Positions 1 to 11,900 of a stretch of DNA of 64,000 nt are shown here, piece by piece. Each line of letters begins with the position of its first letter. Position 1 is the stretch's first letter. The notes under the pieces were generated by a model. The model saw nothing but the letters and a program-made list of their open reading frames with translations, was not told where the DNA came from and made no database searches. Where the stretch lies: positions 4,912,001 to 4,976,000 of the forward strand of contig NC_045150.1 in the NCBI RefSeq assembly GCF_008831285.2, read 5' to 3'. The translations under genes were made by a program, and so were the position numbers. Source of the DNA: Nymphaea colorata. Its lineage: Eukaryota > Streptophyta > Magnoliopsida > Nymphaeales > Nymphaeaceae.

Positions 1-2173
<2,173 letters not shown>

Positions 2174-3565
2174 TCACACTCCAACCTTTTGACCCTCAAA
2201 TAACCCTTTTTTTTGTTAAAACATAAATATTGAGGTGCGACGATACAACAATTCAAAAGAAAATGAGCCGTGCCATTCGAAACAATGGGGCAAACTTTCA
2301 TCTATATAACAATTTCAATTCATACAAAATCAAGTTGGGTGGTAGTGTCAATCTGTATGCCACCTCTCTGATCTTCTTTAATATCTCAAAAGGTCCAAAT
2401 CGAAAAATGCCTTTAGTAGAAGAAATTTTCAAGAATACATTATCACCAACCTCAAAAGCCAACTCTCTGCGTCGATTATCAGCATAACTTACTCTGAGCA
2501 GTCAACAACTATTTCCCTATCAATTGTACTTGATCGGAGTAATGTTGTAATACTAAAGGGTTTTCGATCTTGTCATCACCCATTCCGGTCCAACAAGTTG
2601 GTGATCTGCATGACCTTCCATACAATGCCCCAAAAGGTGTCATCTTGATAGTAAAGTGGTAACTGTTGTTATACACAAATTCTATCAATTTCACATGTTT
2701 ATCTCATTCTCCTTTCCAGTCCAAAACACAAGCACGAAACATATCCTCTAAGGTCTGAATGGTCCTCTCAGATTGCCCATCAGTTTGGGGGTGGAATGCT
2801 GTATTTAGCTTAAGCTTGGTTCCCAATGGCTTTTGCAATTGCCTCCAAAACATAGAGGTAAAACTTGGATCTCGATCCGCTATGATAGACTTTGGCACTC
2901 CATACAATCTCACTATCTCACCAATGTATAACTCTATGAGACTTTCCAATGACTGACTGATTCTGATCGACGGAAAATGAGCGGGCTTCGTAAGTCGATC
3001 AACAATCACCCATATGGCGTCATGTTGTCTCTTAGTATGAGGCAAACGAACTACTAAGCACTTCGCTACATATTCTGCAATTTCACGCTTCATTCCAGAC
3101 CACCAAAAATTTCTTCTCATATCTTGAAACATCTTTGTACTGTTATGGTAAATAGAAAACTTAGATTTGTGAGCTTCATCAAACAACTGACGCTTCACCT
3201 CTTCATCTACCACAATTTTCGTCGAAACCATAATGAATCATCCCTATCTTTATACCAAAGAGAATCTTTCTTCTTCCTTTTGCATCAATATAAGCTCTTC
3301 CATCAAAGAATGTCATATCAAGACAATCGACGTTCCTTTGTTCTCGTCACAAAGGTGAGGCTGCCAAGCTATCAGATCTTGCAACAATGTCCAAGAATGA
3401 GTCAACATACTGCACATTGTTGCCTTAGCATGTCTGGCATCAGCCACCACATTCGCCTTTCTTGGATGATATGATATCTTGAAATCATAATCTTTTAAGT
3501 ATTCAACACATCTTCTTTGTCTCAGATTGAGTTCCTTTTGGGAGAATATGTACTTTAATGACTTG
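2174..3565 (-). mobile_element. Ty3/gypsy remnant: RNase H end, integrase, LTR end
   Basis: Read on the minus strand, this begins in the RNase H C-terminus (a [19 protein letters not shown]-like stretch near 3530-3430). It continues through the zinc-binding region into an integrase core open from 3231 to 2704. The catalytic triad is recognisable: Asp in IVDRLTK, Asp in ADRDPSF, Glu in QSERTIQ. A further open piece (2694-2509) carries the integrase C-terminal part, followed by a GPFEILKKIREV stretch near 2400. The last ~135 bases (about 2310-2174) match the 3' end of the LTR of the element at 14741-25171, ending in TGTGACA. Most of the LTR and the chromodomain region are therefore deleted. An in-frame deletion also removes roughly 30 residues between the CxxC-like KCLVV and RLPHTKRQHD. 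It is not functional. Confidence 0.85.
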
Positions 3566-3715
3566 TAATTTGTAATTCTATAGAGTGTTGACCCATTTGT
3601 AGGTTTGGATCATTCTCACAAATATTGTTTTTAGGCATTTACCAGCTAGGTTCTTCTTCGGTATTAATTGGAAAAATGGTTTATTTTCTCGAAAAAACCC
3701 TCAATAACTCATAAA

Positions 3716-3719
<4 letters not shown>

Positions 3720-3770
<51 letters not shown>
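3720..3770. repeat. (TA)n microsatellite
   Basis: About 50 bases of nearly pure TA dinucleotide, interrupted by one TG. Confidence 0.95.
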
Positions 3771-3813
3771 AGGTAATAGAGAAAATATAATCTAGCCGGT
3801 ATGGGAAGGAGTT

Positions 3814-4007
3814 ATATCTATAATCCCGCTTGAAGATCAAGTGGTTGAAGTCTTTACCAAGCCACTTCTCAGTGGCGGAGCTACACCTAAAAAAGTTTAC
3901 ATTATTTAACATATCTACAATCCCGTTAGAAGATCAAGTGGCTGATGTCTTTACCAAGCCACTTCCCAGTGGCGGAGCTACACGTAAAAAAGTTTACATT
4001 ATTTAAC
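3814..4007 (+). repeat. 97-bp tandem duplication
   Basis: Two near-identical 97-bp units start at 3814 and 3911. Each holds the copia RNase H tail coding segment followed by the first ~45 bases of the MITE at 3967. The duplication therefore happened after the MITE had inserted. Confidence 0.9.
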
Positions 4008-4100
4008 ATATAAAAATTTTCATTAATCTTCTATTTTTTACATATGAGTGCTCCTAAAAGTGGAGTGTTCCTCAGCCATGAATATCTGGCTCTACCACTG
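3967..4100. mobile_element. hAT-like MITE, 134 bp
   Basis: The element starts CAGTGGCGGAGC and ends GGCTCTACCACTG, an imperfect terminal inverted repeat. The flanking 8 bases are CCACTTCC (3959-3966) and CTACTTCC (4101-4108), a target duplication with one mismatch. An 8-bp duplication is the hallmark of hAT transposition. It interrupts a copia coding sequence that can be read across the two flanks. The superfamily assignment is inferred from TSD length and termini only. Confidence 0.8.
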
Positions 4101-4259
4101 CTACTTCCCATTGTTCACTTTAATAGATGTTGCAACAAGCTGAGAATGAGCTTGAAGGAAGTGTTGGAAGTTACTAGTTTTGTGTCAGGAGGTTTTTAGT
4201 AATTTATTAGAAGTCTTCAGATTTTTTTTGGTATTTCATGAGTGGTTATAGGTCATACT

Positions 4260-5270
4260 CCTTTACTAATTTTATTTCTATTTGCACTGTTTTTTAATTG
4301 TTTTCAGCCAACCCCAATCCCTTATTATCGTGGGGTTAGGCTTAATGACAAGCAACCTCTCTCGCTCTCTCTCTCTCAGCAATACATAACTTGTCATTCA
4401 TTTGTAAAATGACTTGAATACATGTATAATTGATACCATCAAGTAATAACTAAGTTATATTTCTCCTTTGACAGCAAGAAATTGGACAATTAAGTATAAT
4501 TGCATATTTTCAAAGAAAAAAAAAACTGTGCGGCAAGAATCAGTATATCAATGAAAAACAAATCAATACAAATCAAACACTAAGATTAATATATTCAACA
4601 TTTTCAACTATCTAATGGTTAACACATTCGACATGTATGTTAATAATTTGTGAAACTAAAAACCCAAAATTAAAAAGTCCAATATACTAAAAATTGAAAT
4701 AAATATACTGTACAAGAAGTTAAGCCTAATTAGCTTTAATTTTCATTTGTAATATGCAAATTTAATAAATGAACAATAATTTTAAGTTCTTATATTTCAA
4801 TAAGTTAGAAGATTTCATGTCAAAAATAAATAATTAAGTAATTAATAAACAAATCACTTTGTTAATTACAAAATACAAAACTTATCACTAAACTACACCG
4901 AGTTAACGAGTTTTGGCCGAGTCAAGTCGAGTCGTGGCAGAGTCAAGTCAAGTCATGGCTGAGTCAGGCCAAGTTTCAACAAAAAATGAGTCCCCCTGTT
5001 GGGTTAACCCGGTAGTAGTCTGAGTCAAACCAAGTCAACGAGTTTTTAAACACCTCTCTAAACACGATTTTTTGTTTTATGATTATTGCTGAATTATATT
5101 ATAATAAATATTTAAATTCTTTCCCCAATAATATGGGTTGTAATTTGTCTTTTAGAACAATGAAGAACAACTGTACACGGTATTCGTTTTAGCAAATTCG
5201 ACCTGTCTACATGCAAAATTTACTAGCTTCTTTTATTTTCTTCCTTGTTTGTTTCCCTTTCTTTTTGTGC
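4260..5270. other. Gene-free, AT-rich, with GAGTC-rich tract
   Basis: No gene is seen. A degenerate tract rich in CGAGTCAAGT-like words lies at about 4900-5045. It resembles the CGAGCT-rich tract at 53.6-53.8 kb. The rest is AT-rich. Confidence 0.5.
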
Positions 5271-5283
5271 ATTTTAATTGCAG

Positions 5284-5708
5284 TATTCAGAGGCAGCTGT
5301 AGTATCCCATGCATCGATACTGAACTAAGGAAGTTGACTGGCTGCGTTCAATACAAGCTGACTTGGGGGTATGATGCCTTTAGTATCTTCATATTTTAAT
5401 TTCTTAAAATTTTTTCGGTAGTCTGTTGATTTTTTTTATTTGTTCAGTTTAATCTTCCTTATTGGCATTAGGGATATCATGATGAGGATTAAAACTTTGC
5501 TTCTTTGACTAAAAATGCTAGCCTTCTTTTGGCAAAGCTTTTCAAGTTAAACAATCTTATTTTTATTGATGGATTTTGTTTTACTGCAAGCATAGTTTCA
5601 TTGTCATAATTTCTGTTCTCGTGAAAGCAGGTTTCTGATGTCGTTCGTCTTGGTTGTCGAGCTGCTGCAGATGCTGGAATTTGTTCTGTTTGTGTAACAA
5701 ACTTCAGG
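5284..5708 (+). pseudogene. L-arabinokinase gene fragment, two exons
   Basis: Two exon-like blocks encode consecutive parts of the N-terminal glycosyltransferase-like region of plant L-arabinokinase, the GHMP-family enzyme that phosphorylates L-arabinose in salvage to UDP-arabinose. The first block (about 5284-5368) follows a TTTTAATTGCAG acceptor and reads YSEAAVVSHASIL. After a frameshift it continues EVDWLRSIQADL. The second block (5631-5708) follows an AAAGCAG acceptor and reads VSDVV, then CRAAADAGICSVCVTNF. The family reads VVSDVVPVACRAAADAGI here (recalled, not aligned), so VP-A has become RLG. The ~260-base gap between the blocks looks like a retained intron, so this is a DNA-level duplicate, not a retrocopy. 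No earlier or later exons, and no kinase domain, are visible nearby. The frameshift and isolation make it a dead fragment. Confidence 0.72.
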
Positions 5709-5925
5709 CAAGTGTTCTGAGGAAAAGAGTATTATTTAAATTCTGCAAATTATTGGTAATTAGATTTCTTGGATTTTTTTTTGGAGTTTGGATCATGAAT
5801 TTTTCCTTTAATGCACCATGGTACCCAAATGTTTAATATAAAAAGATCCCTCTACGCCAATGGTATGAAGAAATGTGCTACAATTGTATGATAGTAACTT
5901 GTGCTTTTTTCTGATAACATAGGAT

Positions 5926-6425
5926 TGTGGAATTTCTTCTTCATGAAAAACGTAAAAGCGGAGAGAGACTAAACAGAAATGGTGATTCAAAAACGTGCTT
6001 CTTTCATTACACGGTGTGATATGTATACAAAGAGCCAGCACACGTCTCATTACAATGGTACAAGAAAATTTTTCTTTGTTGGACTAAAGCTTTCTTAAAG
6101 AAAGAATGCTAAACTAGGAAGGAGGAGTATCACTGGAAAATTTGAATGTTGCAAGAATTAGTGGTTTGGAGTATGCGACCTCTGGTTCAACATTTAAGAA
6201 TGACAGCTAATTTTAACACTCCCCCTCAAACTGGTGTGTGAAGATTTGTGACACCCACTTTGCATAATAAATTATTAAAACATTCTTTTCCAAGTGCCTT
6301 AGTAAATAAATCGGCTATTTGATTCCTGCTTTGAATATAGCATGTTTTTCTTAAGGAGAGAACGCTAAACTAGAAAGGAGGAGTATCGCTGGTTCAACGT
6401 TTAAGAATGACTGCTAATTTTAACA
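5926..6425 (-). mobile_element. Collapsed Ty1/copia element with both LTR ends
   Basis: On the minus strand a partial 5' LTR (6425 down to about 6346) starts TGTTAAAATTAGC. It is joined to a short RNase H C-terminus near 6350-6230, whose translation includes QIADLFTKALGKECF and GVTNLHTP. A polypurine tract (GAGGGGGAGTG, 6217-6227) then leads into a 3' LTR starting at 6218 and ending at 5926 (TG...CA, 293 bp). The pentamer AGGAT flanks both outer ends (5921-5925 and 6426-6430), as expected for a target duplication. All Gag, protease, integrase and reverse transcriptase sequence is missing. It sits just downstream of the L-arabinokinase fragment. Confidence 0.82.
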
Positions 6426-6430
6426 AGGAT

Positions 6431-7537
6431 AATGTGCTTTTCTGATGACATTGGAATAGGATATTGCTGATGTAAATGCAATTGTGGCAAAGGGGAGCCG
6501 CTGGGCAGCTCCACCTGCCGTTGTCAGTGGGGCCAGCCCGGTGTCGCTCCTACGCTGTCCAGTGGCCCTGCAGGCGAAGGTAGGGGGAGCTGCTGTCGGC
6601 ACCCCTTTGCACCAGTAAAGTTGGAGAGGGAGAGGCAGAGAGGAAGGAGAGGGATCGGGGAGAGAGAAGGAGAGGGAGGGTGGGAGAGTGAGTTGAATGA
6701 TCTGGACTGTCCAACTTAGATGCTCAGTCCAAGTTTGTTGTCTCTAGGTGTACATTAAATTCAGAGTCAGAATTCAGGGACTCATATATATATACATATA
6801 TATATAACTAGGTTTAACTTGCAACTTTTATGCTTTTGTCTTTATTTTTCAACTGAATGTAGTCAGCTCTGGGAGTTGGGCACTTCAAAGACTAGAATTC
6901 TAGCTGTTGAAGACCCCAACAGATCCTTCTTGGGCCCATTTAAGGGCAACATTGGCCCTCCTTCATGTGTGCTTCTTTTGATGCTTTTATTAGTTTTTTT
7001 TTTTAATTTCTGCTTTAGTGCCTTTGCACTCTTTTATGGCTACTGAAATAGATTGATACCTATATTAACGTTGTTTACACATATTTGGATCTTAAATTGG
7101 CAGAAATGGTGCCCAGCGTGTACCATGTTTGATTCTTGAAGGCAGCGAGATCATGTCAAGCAACATCCTTGTCTTTGTTTTTTCAAAATCCCATAGTCTT
7201 TGCTCTTCCTTTGTTCCTCAACTCCCCTTTCCCTTGGAACAAAGTCTAATTCCACTCACATCCCAACAGGAAATCAATGTTGGAATTCATGAAGTTAATA
7301 ACATAAAGGGGAAGCAGAGAATTTGGGCACATTGAATTTCCTCCCTCTTCGAAGAGGCAACATTGAGAACAGAAATGTGTCTCATTTGGCTGCCAAGAAT
7401 GAAAAACCAAAAACTCGGGTTAGTTTGTAACTCAACAAGAGAAATGTTCTTCTGCCAATGATCCAAGTACATTGAGAGAGAATCGAATTTTAGCATGGGT
7501 TGTTTTTCAGAAAAATTTGGCAAAGGTGCTGCAAGGG

Positions 7538-7568
<31 letters not shown>

Positions 7569-7649
7569 CAAGTGCATTGAGAGAGAGTCGAATTTTTGCA
7601 TGTGTTGGTTTTCAGAAAACTCCGGTAAAAGTACTGCAAGGGTGGGTGG

Positions 7650-7711
<62 letters not shown>

Positions 7712-7740
7712 AGGCAGGAGCAGTGACAGCACAAATTTAG
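6431..7740. other. No gene; GC-rich patch and microsatellites
   Basis: A GC-rich patch at about 6480-6600 is open on the minus strand but resembles no family I know. A GA-rich tract lies at 6620-6695. TA tracts occur at 6784-6806, 7540-7565 and 7665-7706, the last preceded by GT repeats. I see no exon structure. Confidence 0.5.
7463..7643 (+). repeat. ~75-80-bp local direct duplication
   Basis: Two related segments start CCAAGTACATTGAGAGAG (7463) and CCAAGTGCATTGAGAGAG (7568). Both run to CTGCAAGGGT, where each meets a microsatellite (TA in the first, GT then TA in the second). Confidence 0.85.
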
Positions 7741-7859
7741 GGACAAATTGGATAACTATTTAAAGCTAAAACTTTGTACAAGCTTCAAGAAGTTAAATGC
7801 TAGTGCCTCTGAATCTGGCCTCATTTAGTTATTCCATAGAACGAACAAACTTTTCGTCA

Positions 7860-8445
7860 AAGTTATGAATGCCAAGTGTGATTTCATCTTTTTCCACAAC
7901 TAGAAACTCAAGATGTTGTCTCGCACATTTACACCCTTAACAACAATGGGAAGTGCTTAGTGGCATACTAGAGAAGGCACCGAGGTTAGGTGATATATGA
8001 AGTAAAGTTATTGTGAAGAAAAAGACATCCTAGGACACTATCATCATTCTATGTGGTAAGAGGAAGGTTTTGTAGAAAAATTGGTGAAAGAACAAATAAC
8101 CTGGTGGTGGTTTTATAGGGACGATGATGGCATGCCTTGTCTTCTTATTAGTATGGGTCCAACACTTTTGAATCAATAAGTTGCAGTGCCTGAGAATTCC
8201 AAGTTTCTTCTAATCATTTTCTTAATTGATTTCTCTAATAGTTCAAGTGATTTGAATGAGCCAGTTGAGGGAGAGGCTCATCGAATAGTTATAAATAGGT
8301 GAGTAATCATCTTTATTTTTGCTGTCTTCGTTTATGGTGTTCTTTTTTTTGTTTTCCTTACCTTTATGTGTTTTTTTCATCGGTAACGGAGATAGTCAGA
8401 GAAAATTCAAATAGAAATTCCTACATTGACGACGGCAGAAAAAAA
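7860..8445 (+). pseudogene. Decayed B3-like gene fragment, plus-strand copy
   Basis: On the plus strand, 8010-8165 can be read through several stops and shifts as KVIVKKKTS, DTIII, then GFVEKLVKEQITWWWFYRD and MPCLLISMGP. This resembles the last strands of plant B3 domains of the REM/DUF313 type (W..FV..L..GD.V.FYR). An exon-like block (about 8240-8300) reads SSDLNEPVEGEAHRIVIN and ends at GGTGAGT, a good splice donor. A pyrimidine-rich ~90-base intron follows, then ERNSNRNSYIDD. The same donor, intron and downstream block recur in inverted orientation throughout the array to the right. The B3 assignment is inferred from a short pattern and is tentative. The relation to the array copies is seen directly. 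Confidence 0.4.
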
Positions 8446-8745
8446 GAGGAAAAAGATCAACACAAAAAAAAAGAGAGAAAAACCAAGCTACATGTGGCAG
8501 AAGTTGATGGTTGGTCTTGTGGCCTTTCCTCAATCGGTAGGTTTGGGAATTGCCAGCCAAAAAACAAGTTTTCAGTTAATGGACCCTCGTTGTTAAGAAG
8601 GAAAAGCTGCCAACCATCGTTCCTATAAAAAAACAACCATGTGGTTTGTTCTTTCATCAATAATTTAGAAAAAGGCTTCCATGTGGTACATAGAATGATG
8701 ATAGTATCCCAAGACGACTTCTTTTTCATTATAATTGTACTTGAC
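8005..8745. repeat. Inverted repeat, head-to-head array border
   Basis: The segment 8005-8170 (AAGACATCCTAGGACACTAT onward) is matched in reverse complement by 8740-8590 (ATAGTATCCCAAGACGACTT on the plus strand). The match extends from the KKK-DTIIIL coding block to the FYR-GW/GMP-LFL block. The ~420 bases between the arms hold the donor/intron part of the plus-strand copy and unrelated sequence. Confidence 0.8.
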
Positions 8746-8990
8746 TTGTTACCCAATCTCAATGTCATTTCTAGTTCGTGACCAAGCACCTATTCTTATT
8801 GTTTTTCTGATAAATGTACAGCCGACCTTCGATATGCTTTTTCTACAAAAGCAAAATTTTGTTCAACATTGGGTGGAGTCAATTTCTTCATGAATAGCAA
8901 TTGTATATTCTCCATATTCAACTCTAGATAAGGCTCGTACAACTCATGCAAAGAACTTTTTTTTTCTACCACACTCAAATCAAACAATCA
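8460..8990 (-). pseudogene. Best-preserved B3-like array unit
   Basis: This is the least damaged minus-strand unit. One block (8987-8796) reads from the minisatellite-type LHELYEPYLELN into QLLFMKKLTPPNVEQNFAFV and AYRRSAVHLSEKQ. After one stop a second block (8789-8460) reads LGHELEMTLRLGNKSS, then KKKSSWDTIIIL, WKPFSKLLMKEQTTWLFFYR and NDGWQLFLLNNEG. The order KKLTPxDV, then a basic strand, then W..F, then FYR...LF is that of B3 domains in REM/DUF313-type proteins. Without an alignment I treat the family as a hypothesis. No start codon or flanking gene structure is visible. Confidence 0.42.
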
Positions 8991-11900
8991 GGAATGCGAT
9001 ATTCGTTTGGAAGATTCATACAACTCATGCAAGGGACATTTTTTTTTTCAACCATACTCAAATCAAATAATAACGAAAATGATATTCATTTGACAAATTT
9101 GTGCAACTCATGCAAGGGACATTTTTTTTAACCACTCAACAAAATCACAAAATTGCATGTATTATACAACAGTTCATGAAAAACTAATCTCAACTCATGG
9201 ATGTGGCTTTCACATGGTACATGGAATGATTATAGTATCTCAAAGTGACTTTTTTCTTCACAATGATTTTACTTGACTTGTTACCTAACCTCAATGACAT
9301 TTCAACTCTATTACCGAGCACTTTTTCTTATTGTTGTTTGAATAAATGTACGATCAACATTCGATATGCTTTGTAACGAACTCAACATAAATGCTATGCA
9401 AGAGGCATTTTTTCAACAACTCAACATAATCGTAAAATTGTGGTCTTATAGAACACAGTTCATATTAAACTAATCTTGTCCCATGCAATGGACTTTCACA
9501 AGGTAGGTAGAATGAGGATGGTACGCAGAATGAGGATAGTATCCCAAGATGACTTCTTATTCACAATAATTTTACTTGACTTGTTACTCAACCTTAATAA
9601 CAGTTCAAGTCTATTATCGAACACTTTTTCTATTTGTTTTTAGATAAATAAACCACTAACCTTTGACATTCAGGCAAAATCCTATCCAACATTGCATATT
9701 GTCCACATTTAAATATGTAAAAGGTTTTGGATTGAGGGGGACAGATAGTAGATAATCTATCTACCTATTTCTTATGTCTCTTTTACTATCTTTATTAGTC
9801 ATAAAAAACAAATAAAAGGAAAAATAAAAGGAAAATACAACATAGAAAACAAAAATTGACAACAAAAATGAAAATGGCTCATCTATTTATAATTAATTTG
9901 CCTATCCCCACTCAAATCAAACAATCACCAAAATTATATCGGTTTGACATATTCATACAACTCATGCAAGGAGCATTTTTTATAACCATACTAAAATCAA
10001 ACAATCACAAAAATGATATTTTTTTGACAGATTTGTACAACTCCTACAAATGACATTTTTTTTCAACTACACTCAAATCAAACAATTACAAAAACGATAG
10101 TGATTGGCAGATTCATGCAACTCATGCAAAGGACATTTTTTTCAACCATACTCAAATCAAACAATCATGAAATTGACATTCGTTAGATAAATTCATTGAA
10201 CTTATAAAAGAAGCATTTTTTTCAACCACTCAACTGAATTACAAAATTGTAGGTATTATATGGTGCTTCATGATATGCTAAATTCCTAATCTTGACTTAT
10301 GCAAGGAGCTTCCACATGGTACGTAGAATGATAATAGTACCCTGGGGCAACTTCTTCTTCACAATGATTTTACTTAACTTGTTATCCAACCTCAATGACA
10401 TTTCAAGTTTGTTACCAAACACTTCTTATTGTTTAGATAAATGTACGCTCAACCTTCGGTATGCTTCTTGCACAAAAGTGAAATTCTATCTAACATCAAA
10501 TGCAGTCAATTTTTTCATGAATAGAAACTGCAATCTCTCCACATTCAAATCAAGATAAGACTTTAGATCAAGAGAGATAGGAGGCAAATAATATGTTTGC
10601 CTATTTCTGGTGTATCTCTCACTATTTCTGTAAACCATAAGAAAATATATAAAAGTAAGGAAAATAAGAAGAAAAAATAACATAGAAAATGAAGACATGC
10701 AACACAAATGAAGATAACTCGCCGATTTATAACTAATCATGCTCTTTATACTGAAATCAAATAAGCACAAAAATGATATTCATTTAAAAGATTCATACAA
10801 TTCTTGCAAGGGATATTTTAGAAACTGCAAGCTCTCCACATTCAAATCTAGATAAGACTTTAGATCAAGAGAGATAGGAGGCAAATAATATGTTTCCCTA
10901 TTTCTGGTGTATCTATCACTATTTCTGTTAACCATAAGAAAATATATAAAAGTAAGGAAAATAGGAAGAAAAAATAACATAGAAAATGAAGACATGCAAC
11001 ACAAATGAAGATAACTCACCGATTTATAACTAATCATTCTCTTTATACTGAAATCAAATAAGCACAAAAATGATATTCATTTAAAAGATTCATACAATTC
11101 TTGCAAGGGACATTTTTTCAACCACAATAAAATCAAATAATCACGGAAATGATATTCATTTAACATATTCGTATAGCTCATGCAAGGGGCATTTTGTCAA
11201 CCACCTAACAGAATTACATGATCGTAGGTATAATATAAGGTTAATGAAAAACTAATCACGATTCATGCAAGAGGCTTCTATGTAGTACGTCTATGTGGTA
11301 CGTAGAATAACGATAGTAAATCGAGACGACTTTTTCTTCATAATAATTTTACTTGACTTATTAACCAACCTCAATTACATTTCAAATATGTTACCGAGCA
11401 CTTTTTCTTGTTGTTATTCAGATAAATGTACAACCAACCTTCAATATGCTTTTTTCATAAAGGCAAAATCATGTCCAACATCAAATTGAGTAAATTTCTT
11501 CATGAATAGAAACTATATATTCTCCATATTCACATCTGAAAAGGGATAGGAGATAGATAATCTGCCTGCTTATTTCTCGCATCTCTTTCACTGTCTTTGT
11601 TAGCCATACGAAAACATATACAAGTAAGAAAACTAAGAAGAAAAAACAACATATGAAACAAAAACATACAACAATATTAAAGATGACCCACCTATTTATA
11701 GCTCATCAGCTTCTCCCAACTCAAATCAAGCAATCACGAAAATGGAATTCATTTGACATATTCATTCAACTTGTACATGGGGCATTTTTCTCAACCAAAC
11801 TCACATCAAACAATCACAAAAATTATATTTGTTTGGCATATTCAAACAACTTGTGAAAGAGATATTTTTTAAAACCACATGAAAATGATATTCGTTTGAC

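Larger units (their letters stand above)
3814..4260 (+). pseudogene. Ty1/copia RNase H tail and 3' LTR start
   Basis: The translation around 3918-3966 reads IPLEDQVADVFTKPLP, the usual C-terminal end of a Ty1/copia RNase H domain. A second copy with slight changes (EDQVVEVFTKPL) lies at about 3830-3870. The reading resumes after the MITE at 4109 with IVHFNRCCNKLRMSLKEV. A purine-rich stretch follows, then a TGTTGGAAG start at 4162, the usual look of a polypurine tract and 3' LTR start. The end of the LTR is not clear. No reverse transcriptase remains. Confidence 0.75.
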
